DNA from: an uncultured Subdoligranulum sp.
Lineage (GTDB): Bacteria > Bacillota > Clostridia > Oscillospirales > Ruminococcaceae
Assembly: GCA_900545545.1 (NCBI GenBank)
Contig: UQZO01000020.1
Location: forward strand, 1-37,612
Reading direction: 5' to 3'
DNA: 37,612 bases
The notes beneath the pieces are model-generated. The model was not told where the DNA came from, made no database searches, and was given only the letters and a program-made list of their open reading frames with translations. Of this stretch, positions 6,532 to 14,330 are shown one piece after another (positions within the stretch are counted from its first letter, which is position 1; each line of letters starts with the position of its first letter). The translations under genes were made by a program, and so were the position numbers.

Positions 6532-7254
6532 ATGGAAAACAAGAAAAACAACCAACCGCTCGACCTGGCCGTCACCGATCCCGAATGGACGGCCATCACA
6601 ACAGCCTTTGCCGGGCAGGAAGTGCCGGCGGCCAGCCCGCTGACCGGCAAAGAGCGCTGGCTCTGCGTGCTGTCGGCCCTGCTGGGCTGTCAGGGCATGG
6701 GCGCGTTCCGCAAGGCGCTGGGCAGCGCCCTGGACGACGGCGTGGAGCCGGTGGCTGTCCGGGAAGTGATCTACCAGGCTACCGCCTACCTGGGCATCGG
6801 CCGGGTGCAGGATTTCCTGCTGGCTGCCGGCGAGGTGATGATGCAGCACGGCATTGCGCTGCCGCTGCCCGCCCAGGGCACGGCCGGCGCCGACGCCCGG
6901 TTTGACAAGGGCCTCGCCAAGCAGGTGGCGCTGTTTGGCGAGGGCATGGCCAAAGTGCAGACCGACGGCCCCGCCGCCCGGCGGAACGTCAACCGCTGGC
7001 TGGCCGACAACTGCTTCGGCGATTACTACACCCGCACCGGCCTGAACGACCAGGAACGGGAGATGATCACCTTCTGCTTCCTGCTGGCCCAGGGCGGCTG
7101 CGAAAACCAGCTGCGCGGCCACACCCGCGGCAACCTGGGCGTGGGCAACGACAAAACCCGCCTCTACGCCTTTGTGGAACAGTGCATGCCCTACATCGGC
7201 TACCCCCGCACCCTCAACGCCATGAACATCGTGGACGAGGTCACGGCGCAGTAA
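6532..7254 (+). CDS. Carboxymuconolactone decarboxylase family protein
   Basis: 240-residue cytoplasmic protein starting MENKKNNQPLDLAV; this ATG is preferred because AGGAGG overlaps too closely with the alternative one codon pair upstream. It has two CMD-type helical repeats: residues about 45-110 (PVAVREVIYQATAYLGIGRV) and 165-235 (LNDQEREMITFCFLLAQGGC). The family includes gamma-carboxymuconolactone decarboxylase and AhpD-type peroxidase partners. The CxxC pair of AhpD is absent, so a thiol-disulfide role is unlikely; the substrate is unknown. A MerR-type promoter upstream suggests induction by an effector or stress. A broken LysR gene follows directly. Confidence 0.85.
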   Translation: MENKKNNQPLDLAVTDPEWTAITTAFAGQEVPAASPLTGKERWLCVLSALLGCQGMGAFRKALGSALDDGVEPVAVREVIYQATAYLGIGRVQDFLLAAGEVMMQHGIALPLPAQGTAGADARFDKGLAKQVALFGEGMAKVQTDGPAARRNVNRWLADNCFGDYYTRTGLNDQEREMITFCFLLAQGGCENQLRGHTRGNLGVGNDKTRLYAFVEQCMPYIGYPRTLNAMNIVDEVTAQ

Positions 7255-7279
7255 CATTTTAACGGCCTGCTGCCGCCGC

Positions 7280-8077
7280 ATGATCCGGGATACACCGCAA
7301 CGGTTCACCCGCACCCACCGCGGCCTGGTGCTGACCGAGGCCGGCAAGTCCCTGTACAAAGACAGCAAATATATTATCCGCTAATGCAAAGCCTCGGTGC
7401 TGCGGGCCAAGAGCGCCGGCGGCGAGGAGAAGGTCATCCGCATCGGCACTTCCCCGATGACGCCGGGGCAGTTCCTGGTCGATCTGTGGCCCAAAGTCCA
7501 CAGCCTTTGCCCCGACATCAAGTTCGAGCTGGTGCCGTATGAGAACACGCCGGAGAACGCGCGGGAGATCCTGGCAAACCTCGGCCAGAACATCGACATC
7601 GTGGCAGGCCCCTTCGACGCCCGGGCGCTGCAGAACTGGCGATGCGCGGCGCTGCTGCTGAGCCGGGAACCGATCCGGCTGGCGCTTTCGCTGCACCATC
7701 CGCTGGCCGGCAAAACACGGCTGACTGTGCAGGACCTGCACGGCGAACGGCTGATGATGATCCGCCGCGGCTGGAACGGCGCGATGGACGCGCTGCGGGA
7801 CGACCTGGCGCAGAAGCACCCCGAGATCGAGATCGTGGATTTCGACTTCTTCAACCTCGATACCTTCAACCGGTGCGAAAACGCCAACGACCTGATGGTG
7901 GCCATTGACAACTGGAAGAGCGTCCACCCGCTGCTCAAGGTGGTGCCGGTGCGCTGGAAATTCACGATCCCCTTCGGCATCCTCCACGCGCCGGCCCCCT
8001 CGCCCACGGTGGAACGGTTTCTCGAAGCCATCCGCCAGGTGACCGGCGCAGGCGAGGAACTGCCCGGGGGCCGATGA
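7280..8077 (+). pseudogene. LysR-family regulator, N-terminally deleted with in-frame stop
   Basis: The frame reads FTRTHRGLVLTEAGKSLYKD...IIR, then TAA at 7382-7384, then CKASVLRAK and a long LysR substrate-binding domain (VIRIGTSPMTPGQFLVDLWP onward) to 8077. FTRTHRGLVLTEAG is the wing after a LysR HTH, but the HTH itself (about 45 residues) is missing: its place is taken by the end of the decarboxylase gene 25 bases upstream. Two independent lesions, a 5' deletion and a Tyr-to-stop change, make it non-functional. The effector domain is otherwise uninterrupted, so decay is recent. Confidence 0.85.
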
Positions 8078-8100
8078 CACGCCGGACGGGGCCGTCCCCC

Positions 8101-8129
8101 TTGACGGCGGAAAGATTTTACGTTATAAT
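8101..8129 (+). promoter_or_regulatory. Sigma-A promoter of the CorC leader
   Basis: TTGACG (8101-8106), 17-base spacer, TATAAT (8124-8129): close to consensus. Transcription should start near 8136, about 210 bases ahead of the CorC-type start codon. Confidence 0.85.
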
Positions 8130-8177
8130 ACAAAACTGTACAGCAGCGACTGCTGCAGAAAGGAAACGAGTCAGCAT

Positions 8178-8246
8178 ATGAACGCCGACGGCGACGCCGA
8201 ACCGGACCGACCCACTTTCGATCACGAACTTAGTATAAGAGCATAG
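8178..8246 (+). CDS. Possible 22-residue leader peptide
   Basis: ATG at 8178 opens a 22-codon frame ending at TAG 8244-8246. It is rich in Asp, Glu and Pro in its first half (DGDAEPDRP). It lies wholly inside the mRNA leader of the CorC-type gene and its stop codon is inside the 5' arm of a terminator hairpin. Acidic/proline-rich leader peptides such as MgtL couple ribosome destabilisation at low Mg2+ to expression of Mg2+ transport genes. The ribosome site is weak (AAAGGA about 13 bases upstream), so translation is unproven. Confidence 0.35.
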   Translation: MNADGDAEPDRPTFDHELSIRA

Positions 8247-8283
8247 CCCCGCCGGGAACTCTGGCGCAGGGCTGTGCTTTTTT
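8241..8283 (+). terminator. Terminator/attenuator hairpin in the CorC leader
   Basis: 5' arm GCATAGCCCCGCC (8241-8253) pairs with GGCGCAGGGCTGTGC (8263-8277) and is followed by six T (8278-8283). It lies between a strong promoter and the transporter gene, so it must be read through or prevented from folding for the gene to be expressed. Confidence 0.7.
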
Positions 8284-8345
8284 GCGTTTTTGCCGCTGCG
8301 CAGAAATTCTGCGTCCCCTCTGCACACAAAGGAGCGTTTATTTCC

Positions 8346-9758
8346 GTGGAAAACTTACCCGCACAAATTTTACTGCAGGTCGTCTTTATCCTGCTCAACG
8401 CCTTCTTCGCCGGGTCGGAGATCGCGTTTTTGTCCCTCAACCCGGTCAAACTGGATAAACAGGCCGACAACGGCGACAAGACCGCCGCCCGGCTGCTGGC
8501 CCTGGTCGAAAACCCCAACCGCTTTTTGTCGGCCATCCAGGTAGCCATCACGCTGTCAGGCTTCCTCGGCGCCGCCTTCGGTACCGAGAACTTCTCCGGC
8601 TATCTGGCGGATTTCCTCAGCGGCCTGGGCCTGCCGCTGCCGGCCGGGGTGGTGTCGGTGTTCTCGATGGTGGTGGTCACCATCGTCATCTCCTTCTTCT
8701 CCATCGCCTTCGGCGAGATGGTGCCCAAACGCATCGCCATGCAGCAGCCCGAGGCCTGGGCCCGCATGGCCCTGGGCGTCATGCACGGCATCAGCGTGGT
8801 CTTTGCGCCCATGATGGCCCTGCTGAACGTGACCACCAACGGCACGCTGCATCTGCTGGGCCTCAAGACCGAGGCCGAGGAGGCCGCCGCCAGCGAGGAG
8901 GACATCCGCCTGATGGTGGAGAACAGCGGCGAGCAGGGCGCCATCGCCCAGGAAGAACAGAAGTGGATCGAGAACGTGTTCGACTTCGGCGACCGGGTGG
9001 CCAGCGATGTGATGACGCCGGAACCCGACGTGTCGGCTTTCAGCCTGGATGAAGAGAACGACGTTATTCTGGAGACCATCCAGAAGACCGGCCTGAGCCG
9101 CTACCCCGTCTATGAGGACAACATCAACGACGTGCGCGGCGTGCTCAACGCGCGGGACTTCCTGCTCAACCTCCAGCGGCAGAACCCCTGCCCGCTGGAA
9201 AGCCTGCTGCGCCCCGCCTACTTCGTGCCGGAGAACGTGCACGCGGACCGCCTGTTCCGCGATATGCAGGCCCAGAAACATCATCTGGCCATCGTGGTGG
9301 ATGAGTACGGCGGCACGGCGGGCATCGTGACCATCGAGGACCTGCTGGAAGAGATCGTCGGCAACATCTACGATGAATTCGACCCTGAGGAACCCATGCC
9401 GATCCAGCAGATCTCGGACGGCGTCTGGCGGGTGGAAGGCGGCCTGCGGGTGGAGGAACTGGCCGACGTGCTGGACGTCGACCTGCCGGAAGATGCCGAC
9501 TACGATACCGTCAGCGGCATGGTCATGAGCTGCCTGCCCTCCATCCCGGAGGACGGTGCCCAGTTCACGGTGGAGACCAACGGCCTGCGCATCCGCGTGG
9601 AGAACGTGCAGGACCGTAAGGTGGACAGCGCGCTGGTGGAAAAACTTCAGCCGGAACCCGCGGCGGAGGATGAGCGGGACGAGGGCGACAAGGCCGAGCC
9701 CTCGAAGGACCGCAAGGACAAAGAGAAAAAAGACAAAAAGGAAAAGAAAGAAGACTGA
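8346..9758 (+). CDS. HlyC/CorC family transporter (CNNM-type, CBS domains)
   Basis: 470 residues from a GTG start (8346) behind AAAGGAG; the ATG at 8274 lies inside the terminator stem and is not used here. Domains: DUF21/CNNM membrane domain with an AGSEIAFLSLN first segment and about four helices (residues 5-165), a CBS pair (about 210-330, including the VVDEYGGTAGIVTIEDLLEE motif), the CorC_HlyC flavin-like C-terminal domain (about 345-425), and a very lysine-rich tail. CNNM/CorC proteins export Mg2+ (or Co2+) in a Na+-coupled way; the CBS pair senses Mg-ATP. The terminator-bearing leader suggests control by attenuation. Some relatives are annotated as hemolysins without support. Confidence 0.85.
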   Translation: MENLPAQILLQVVFILLNAFFAGSEIAFLSLNPVKLDKQADNGDKTAARLLALVENPNRFLSAIQVAITLSGFLGAAFGTENFSGYLADFLSGLGLPLPAGVVSVFSMVVVTIVISFFSIAFGEMVPKRIAMQQPEAWARMALGVMHGISVVFAPMMALLNVTTNGTLHLLGLKTEAEEAAASEEDIRLMVENSGEQGAIAQEEQKWIENVFDFGDRVASDVMTPEPDVSAFSLDEENDVILETIQKTGLSRYPVYEDNINDVRGVLNARDFLLNLQRQNPCPLESLLRPAYFVPENVHADRLFRDMQAQKHHLAIVVDEYGGTAGIVTIEDLLEEIVGNIYDEFDPEEPMPIQQISDGVWRVEGGLRVEELADVLDVDLPEDADYDTVSGMVMSCLPSIPEDGAQFTVETNGLRIRVENVQDRKVDSALVEKLQPEPAAEDERDEGDKAEPSKDRKDKEKKDKKEKKED

Positions 9759-9763
9759 CCTGC

Positions 9764-9798
9764 AGCGCCCCGCCGCATCTGCCGCGGCGGGGCGCTGT
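9764..9798 (+). terminator. Hairpin between CorC-type gene and the brnQ chimera
   Basis: Perfect 14-bp stem CAGCGCCCCGCCGC / GCGGCGGGGCGCTG with a 7-base loop, directly after the stop. It lacks a T run, so it may terminate weakly or protect the 3' end. Confidence 0.6.
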
Positions 9799-9818
9799 GC
9801 GCGGCAGAAGGAAACAGA

Positions 9819-10964
9819 ATGCAACAACTTACATTGCGGCAGCGGCTGCTGGTGGCCAGTATGCTGTTCGGTATGTTTTTCGGCGCAGGGAACCTGATCT
9901 TCCCTGCTTCCATGGGGCAGCTGGCGAGGCGCAGCATCTGGCAGGCGTCGGCCGGCTTCCTGATCACCGGCGTGGGCCTGCCGCTGCTGGGCGTGGCGGC
10001 GCTGGGCATCAGCCGGGAGGAGGGCCTGCTGCAGCTCAGCAGCCGGGTGGGCCGGGCCTACGGGCTGTTTTTTACCTGTGTGCTGTACCTGACCATCGGG
10101 CCGTTCTTTGCCATTCCCCGCTGCGCCACGGTCTCCTTTACCGTGGGCATCCAGCGCCTGATCCCGGCAGAGCGGCAGCCGCTGGTGCTGGCGGCCTTCT
10201 CGCTGGCGTTCTTTGCGGCGGTGCTGTTCTTCTCGCTGCGGCCGGGGCAGATCCTGACCTGGATCGGCAAACTGCTGAACCCGCTGTTCCTGTGTTTCCT
10301 GGCCGTGCTGGGGCTGCAAAACGAACTGTTCGTGAGAAATGCGGTGCAGAAAGAACTGGACACCATGAATCTGCTGTACGAGAAACGTACAGAACAGTAT
10401 GCCCGCGCCCGCCGCGGGGTGGACCTCATCAACCGCCGCTGCCATGCTTTAAAGGTGGAACTGGCGCGGCTGCGCGCCGCAGGGGGCCAGCCGGACCCCC
10501 ATGCCGAGGAAGCGGTGCAGGCCCTGGAATCCATGGTGCGTACCGGCAACGAAGTGCTGGACACGGTTCTGACAGAAAAATCGTTTTTGTGTGAGGAGCT
10601 GGGCATTTCGCTGAACTGTGTGGCGGATGGAAAAACGCTCTCCTTTTTGGAAATGTCGGACCTGTATGTGCTGTTTTCCGAACTGCTGGAGAACGCCTTC
10701 CAGGCGGTGCTGCAGTTTGCGGAACCCGAACGCCGCCTGGTGGAAGTGCTGGTATACCGCCGCCAGGGATTCGTGGTGGTGCGGGTCTCCAATCCGGTGG
10801 CGGAACCGCCGGTGATCGTGCGGGGGCTGCCCCGGCCCAAACCGGGGGAACCTGCCCTGGGCCTCAAAACCGTCCGCAGGATTTCCCAGCGCTACCAGGG
10901 CCGCCTTTCCTGCGATGTGCAGGATGCGGTATTTACCCTGCGCATTGTGTTCCCCGCGCCGTGA
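9819..10964 (+). CDS. Chimeric protein: BrnQ N-terminal half fused to a GHKL histidine-kinase domain
   Basis: 381 residues, AAGGAAACAGA before ATG. Residues 1-163 are the start of a branched-chain amino acid:cation symporter (LIVCS/BrnQ; LFGMFFGAGNLIFPASMG in TM1), with about five membrane segments instead of twelve. From residue 165 it is an AgrC-type GHKL kinase: coiled linker, H-box CHALK with H209, N-box ENAFQA, G-box ALGLKTV. The linker aligns with the complete kinase at 20909-22189 (LINRRCHALK versus LINRHCHDLK). The switch is in frame at about 10310. The H-box Asp is Ala and the N-box Asp is Glu. If TM1-5 keep BrnQ topology, the kinase domain would lie outside the cell. It may be a non-functional deletion product, a neofunctionalised sensor, or an assembly artefact. 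Confidence 0.8.
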   Translation: MQQLTLRQRLLVASMLFGMFFGAGNLIFPASMGQLARRSIWQASAGFLITGVGLPLLGVAALGISREEGLLQLSSRVGRAYGLFFTCVLYLTIGPFFAIPRCATVSFTVGIQRLIPAERQPLVLAAFSLAFFAAVLFFSLRPGQILTWIGKLLNPLFLCFLAVLGLQNELFVRNAVQKELDTMNLLYEKRTEQYARARRGVDLINRRCHALKVELARLRAAGGQPDPHAEEAVQALESMVRTGNEVLDTVLTEKSFLCEELGISLNCVADGKTLSFLEMSDLYVLFSELLENAFQAVLQFAEPERRLVEVLVYRRQGFVVVRVSNPVAEPPVIVRGLPRPKPGEPALGLKTVRRISQRYQGRLSCDVQDAVFTLRIVFPAP

Positions 10965-10988
10965 GCCGGTGCCGGGACCAAGATAGAG

Positions 10989-11034
10989 TGCCGCCCTTTT
11001 TGTGCAACACTGCCAAAAAGGGCGGCATTTTTTT
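10989..11034 (+). terminator. Intrinsic terminator after the chimera
   Basis: Perfect 13-bp stem TGCCGCCCTTTTT / AAAAAGGGCGGCA (10989-11001, 11015-11027) followed by seven T. It isolates the chimera from the GH3 gene downstream. Confidence 0.9.
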
Positions 11035-11046
11035 GGCAGCGAAATG

Positions 11047-11078
11047 CCGATTTCGGCGCGGCAAAGACCGTTTTCGGC
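11047..11078 (+). promoter_or_regulatory. Direct repeats with 21-bp period, candidate LytTR-type operator
   Basis: CCGATTTCGGC (11047-11057) and CCGTTTTCGGC (11068-11078) match at 10 of 11 positions with a 21-base period, ending 7 bases before the -35 of the GH3 promoter. LytTR regulators bind pairs of about 9-bp direct repeats spaced two helical turns apart. Confidence 0.45.
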
Positions 11079-11085
11079 AACCCAC

Positions 11086-11114
11086 TTGTGCCGGTTTGCC
11101 CTCCCTTTTACAAT
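11086..11114 (+). promoter_or_regulatory. Promoter of the first permuted GH3 gene
   Basis: TTGTGC (11086-11091), 17-base spacer, TACAAT (11109-11114). The -35 is weak in its last three bases, which suits activation from the repeats just upstream. Confidence 0.65.
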
Positions 11115-11176
11115 ACCATCAGAGTAACCGGGCCTGCCCCGGTGCAACGACAACGGAATGGAAAAAGGAGAGAATC

Positions 11177-14100
11177 ATGAAACCCACAGGCAAAAAGAAA
11201 GGCGGCACCGTACTGTACGGTGTGCTGACCGGCACCTTTGCGGTGCTGTTTGCGGGCGCGTGTATCGGGACCAACCTGGCCTTTGCCAGCTCCCAGGCGG
11301 TAAACATCGCGCTGCAGGTCTCCACCTACGATACCCGCGACACCGATGATACGGCGGTGTATTACGAAAGCGATTTTTCCAGTGTGGAAGAACTGGAAGC
11401 CCATGACAAGGAGATCGCCGAACAGCTGACCGGCGAAGGCGCCGTTCTGCTGAAAAACAACGGTGCCCTGCCCCTGTCCGCGGGGGATAAGGTCAGCACC
11501 CTGAGCCATTCTTCGGTGGATATCGTGACCTGCGGCACCGGCTCGGCGGATATCGATACCTCCAAGGCCCCCACTCTGAAGGAAGCCCTGGAAGAGGTGG
11601 GGCTGGAAGTCAACCCCACCCTGTGGGACTTCTACACCACCGGCGCCGGCAAGGATTACGTCCGTACCCCCGGCAAGGGCGTCAGCCTGGGTGACCGTGC
11701 GGCCTGGCACATCAACGAAGTGCCGGTTTCCCTGTACGGCACCAACGTGGAAGCTGCCGATGTGGCAGCGGGCGGAGAGATCTCCGACGTGCGCTCCAGC
11801 TTTGCCGAGTACGGGGATGCTGCCATCGTGACCATCTCCCGCGTGGCCGGTGAGGGCGCCGACCTGGAATACGGGGACTATACCGACGGCAACAACGTGC
11901 TTGCCCTGACCCCGGAAGAGCAGGATATGCTCAAGATGGCCAACGAAGACTTTGATAAGGTCATCGTGCTCATCAACTCTACCAACGCGCTGGAATGTGA
12001 CTTCATCAATGATCCCGCCTACGGGGTGGATGCCGTTCTGTGGATCGGCTATACCGGCACCTGGGGTCTGAACGCCGTGGCGGATATCCTGGTGGGCAAT
12101 GTCAACCCCTCCGGCAAGCTGGTGGATACCTACTGCTACGACAACACCACCGCCCCCGGTCTGGTGGGATACTACGCCCAGGCCTACAGCAACTATGATG
12201 AGGCGGATACCGCTACCTGGTACTCGGTCGCCAACGGCGGTCTGGACGGCAATGCCTACTATATCGCCTATCAGGAGGGCATCTATGTAGGGTACCGTTA
12301 CTACGAGACCCGCTATGAGGACGTTGTCATGGGGCAGGGCAATGCCGGCAGCTATGACTACGCCTCCACGGTGGCCTATCCCTTCGGCTACGGCCTGAGC
12401 TACACCACCTTTGCATGGTCGGATTTTGCCGCCGCCTATGACGCCGCTTCCGACAGTTTCCAGGTGAACGTCACGGTGACCAACACCGGTTCGGTGGCCG
12501 GCAAGGACGTGGTGCAGGTCTACTTCCAGAGCCCTTACACCGACTACGACAAGGCCAACGGCATCGAGAAGGCCAGCGTGGAGCTCTGCGGCTTTGACAA
12601 GACCGAGCTGCTGGAACCCGGTGCCTCCGAGACGGTCACCATCACGGTGCCCCGCTCCGAACTGGCCTGCTATGACGCCACGACCGCCAAGACCTATATC
12701 CTGGATGCCGGCGATTACTACCTGACCGCCGGCCATGACGCCCATGACGCGCTGAACAACATCCTGGCCGCCAAGGGCTACACCGCCGCCAACGGCATGA
12801 CGTCCGACGGCAACGCCGCCATGGCCTGGCAGTATACCAACGCCGCCATGGACACCACCACCTATTCTGTCAGCGAAGCCACCGGCAATGCCATCACCAA
12901 CCAGTTCGACAACGCCAGCCTGGACTACTACGGCGTGGAGGATACCATGACCGTGCTGTCCCGCAGCGACTGGCAGGGCACCTGGCCCCAGGTATTTGAA
13001 CTGGAAGCCAACGATGCCATCCTGGCAGACCTGAACATCTACCAGACCTACAGCGGGGTGGAAGGTTCCACCACCGCCATGCCCACCATGGGCGCCGACA
13101 ACGGCATGACCCTGGGTATGATGATCGGCAAGGAATACGACGACCCCGATTGGGAACTGCTGCTGGATCAGATGACCTTTGCAGAGATGGCGGAGCTGAT
13201 CGGCAAGGGATACCACAACACCGCTCTGGTGGAATCGGTTTCCAAGCCCGCCACGGTGGACGACAACGGCCCCCAGGGCTTCACCCAGACCCTGACCGGT
13301 ATTTCCACCTGCCATTGCGCCTATTCCGACGAAAACATCATGGCCGCTACCTATAACGTGGACCTGATGGCGGAAGTGGGCCGCTGCATCGGCAACGATA
13401 TGCTGGACCTGGGCGCCTCCGGCCTGTACGGCCCCGCCATGAACCTGCACCGCACCGCCTACAGTGGCCGTAACTTTGAATACTACTCGGAGGACCCCTT
13501 CCTCTCCGGCAAGATCGCGGCTTCCGAGATCCAGGGCATCCAGTCCAAGGGCGTTTACGTCTACATCAAGCACTTCGCCCTCAACGATACCGAAAGCCAC
13601 TGCCGCTGCATCTCCACCTGGGCCAACGAACAGACCATCCGCGAACTGTATCTGGAGCCCTTCCGCAAGGCGGTCACCGAGGGCGGCGCCAAAAACGTCA
13701 TGAACGCCTTTGCCCGCTTCGGCGCCACCTGGTCCGGCGCCCACCAGGGCCTGATGACCAACGTGCTGCGGGGTGAATGGGGCATGGACGGCTTTGCCCT
13801 TACCGACTTCTCGGGCAACTCCGCGTTTGCCGCCTACGGCATCGTCATGAAGAGCTTTGATGTGGCCTGGGGCCTGCTGGCCGGTACCGACAGCTGGGAT
13901 TCCAGCGCCGAACAGTGGACCGCCGACCTGCTGAACCTGTACCAGGGTGACCCGGATATCACCCAGGCCATGCGGCAGGCTTCCCACCGCATCCTCTACA
14001 CGGTGGCCAACTCCAACGCCATGAACGGCTTCACCGCCGATACCCACATTGTGGCCGTTACCCCCTGGTGGCAGATCGCCCTGATCGCGGCGGATGTGCT

Positions 14101-14185
14101 GCTGGCGGCCCTGACGGTGCTGTTCGCGGTCAAGCTGGTGCTGGCCATCCGCCGGCGCAAAACCAGTGCGCCCAGCGCCGAGTAA
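11177..14185 (+). CDS. Membrane-anchored, domain-permuted GH3 beta-glucosidase-like enzyme (copy 1)
   Basis: 1002 residues, start at MKPTGKKKGG behind AAAGGAGA. Order: N-terminal membrane helix (10-35), the GH3 C-terminal alpha/beta domain first (AVLLKNNGALPL, 90-420; candidate acid/base E226 in GEGAD), the PFGYGLSYTTF motif and fibronectin III-like domain (400-500), then the (beta/alpha)8 GH3 barrel (about 645-960) with RNFEYYSEDPFLSG, KHFALND and nucleophile D877 in ALTDF, and a C-terminal membrane helix plus RRRK (about 965-1002). Normal GH3 enzymes have barrel first; permuted ones are known in Butyrivibrio and Ruminococcus. Two terminal helices would hold the catalytic body outside the membrane. 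It follows the chimeric kinase as its paralogue follows the intact kinase. Substrate unknown. Confidence 0.85.
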   Translation: MKPTGKKKGGTVLYGVLTGTFAVLFAGACIGTNLAFASSQAVNIALQVSTYDTRDTDDTAVYYESDFSSVEELEAHDKEIAEQLTGEGAVLLKNNGALPLSAGDKVSTLSHSSVDIVTCGTGSADIDTSKAPTLKEALEEVGLEVNPTLWDFYTTGAGKDYVRTPGKGVSLGDRAAWHINEVPVSLYGTNVEAADVAAGGEISDVRSSFAEYGDAAIVTISRVAGEGADLEYGDYTDGNNVLALTPEEQDMLKMANEDFDKVIVLINSTNALECDFINDPAYGVDAVLWIGYTGTWGLNAVADILVGNVNPSGKLVDTYCYDNTTAPGLVGYYAQAYSNYDEADTATWYSVANGGLDGNAYYIAYQEGIYVGYRYYETRYEDVVMGQGNAGSYDYASTVAYPFGYGLSYTTFAWSDFAAAYDAASDSFQVNVTVTNTGSVAGKDVVQVYFQSPYTDYDKANGIEKASVELCGFDKTELLEPGASETVTITVPRSELACYDATTAKTYILDAGDYYLTAGHDAHDALNNILAAKGYTAANGMTSDGNAAMAWQYTNAAMDTTTYSVSEATGNAITNQFDNASLDYYGVEDTMTVLSRSDWQGTWPQVFELEANDAILADLNIYQTYSGVEGSTTAMPTMGADNGMTLGMMIGKEYDDPDWELLLDQMTFAEMAELIGKGYHNTALVESVSKPATVDDNGPQGFTQTLTGISTCHCAYSDENIMAATYNVDLMAEVGRCIGNDMLDLGASGLYGPAMNLHRTAYSGRNFEYYSEDPFLSGKIAASEIQGIQSKGVYVYIKHFALNDTESHCRCISTWANEQTIRELYLEPFRKAVTEGGAKNVMNAFARFGATWSGAHQGLMTNVLRGEWGMDGFALTDFSGNSAFAAYGIVMKSFDVAWGLLAGTDSWDSSAEQWTADLLNLYQGDPDITQAMRQASHRILYTVANSNAMNGFTADTHIVAVTPWWQIALIAADVLLAALTVLFAVKLVLAIRRRKTSAPSAE

Positions 14186-14242
14186 ATTGCGCAGGGGGAC
14201 CCGGCCCCGCAAAATCTGAAAATCGCCGTCCTCTTTTCCGTA

Positions 14243-14280
14243 CAGGACCGGCGGCCCCTTGGGCCGCCGGTCCTGCTTTT
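14243..14280 (+). terminator. Terminator after GH3 copy 1
   Basis: Perfect 15-bp stem CAGGACCGGCGGCCC / GGGCCGCCGGTCCTG (14243-14257, 14261-14275) with a CTT loop, followed by CTTTTTTG. Confidence 0.9.
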
Positions 14281-14330
14281 TGTTCTGCGGGCATCTTGGC
14301 CGCCCGGGGGCTGCCCGCAGCCACGGCAGA

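Noticed and set aside
8274..8345. Upstream ATG start for the CorC-type protein
   Set aside because: It lies inside the terminator stem/T run and lacks a ribosome site; GTG at 8346 follows AAAGGAG and begins at the conserved part.
11108..14212. Minus-strand frame of 1034 codons opposite GH3 copy 1
   Set aside because: Same cause: antisense shadow of a GC-rich coding region.
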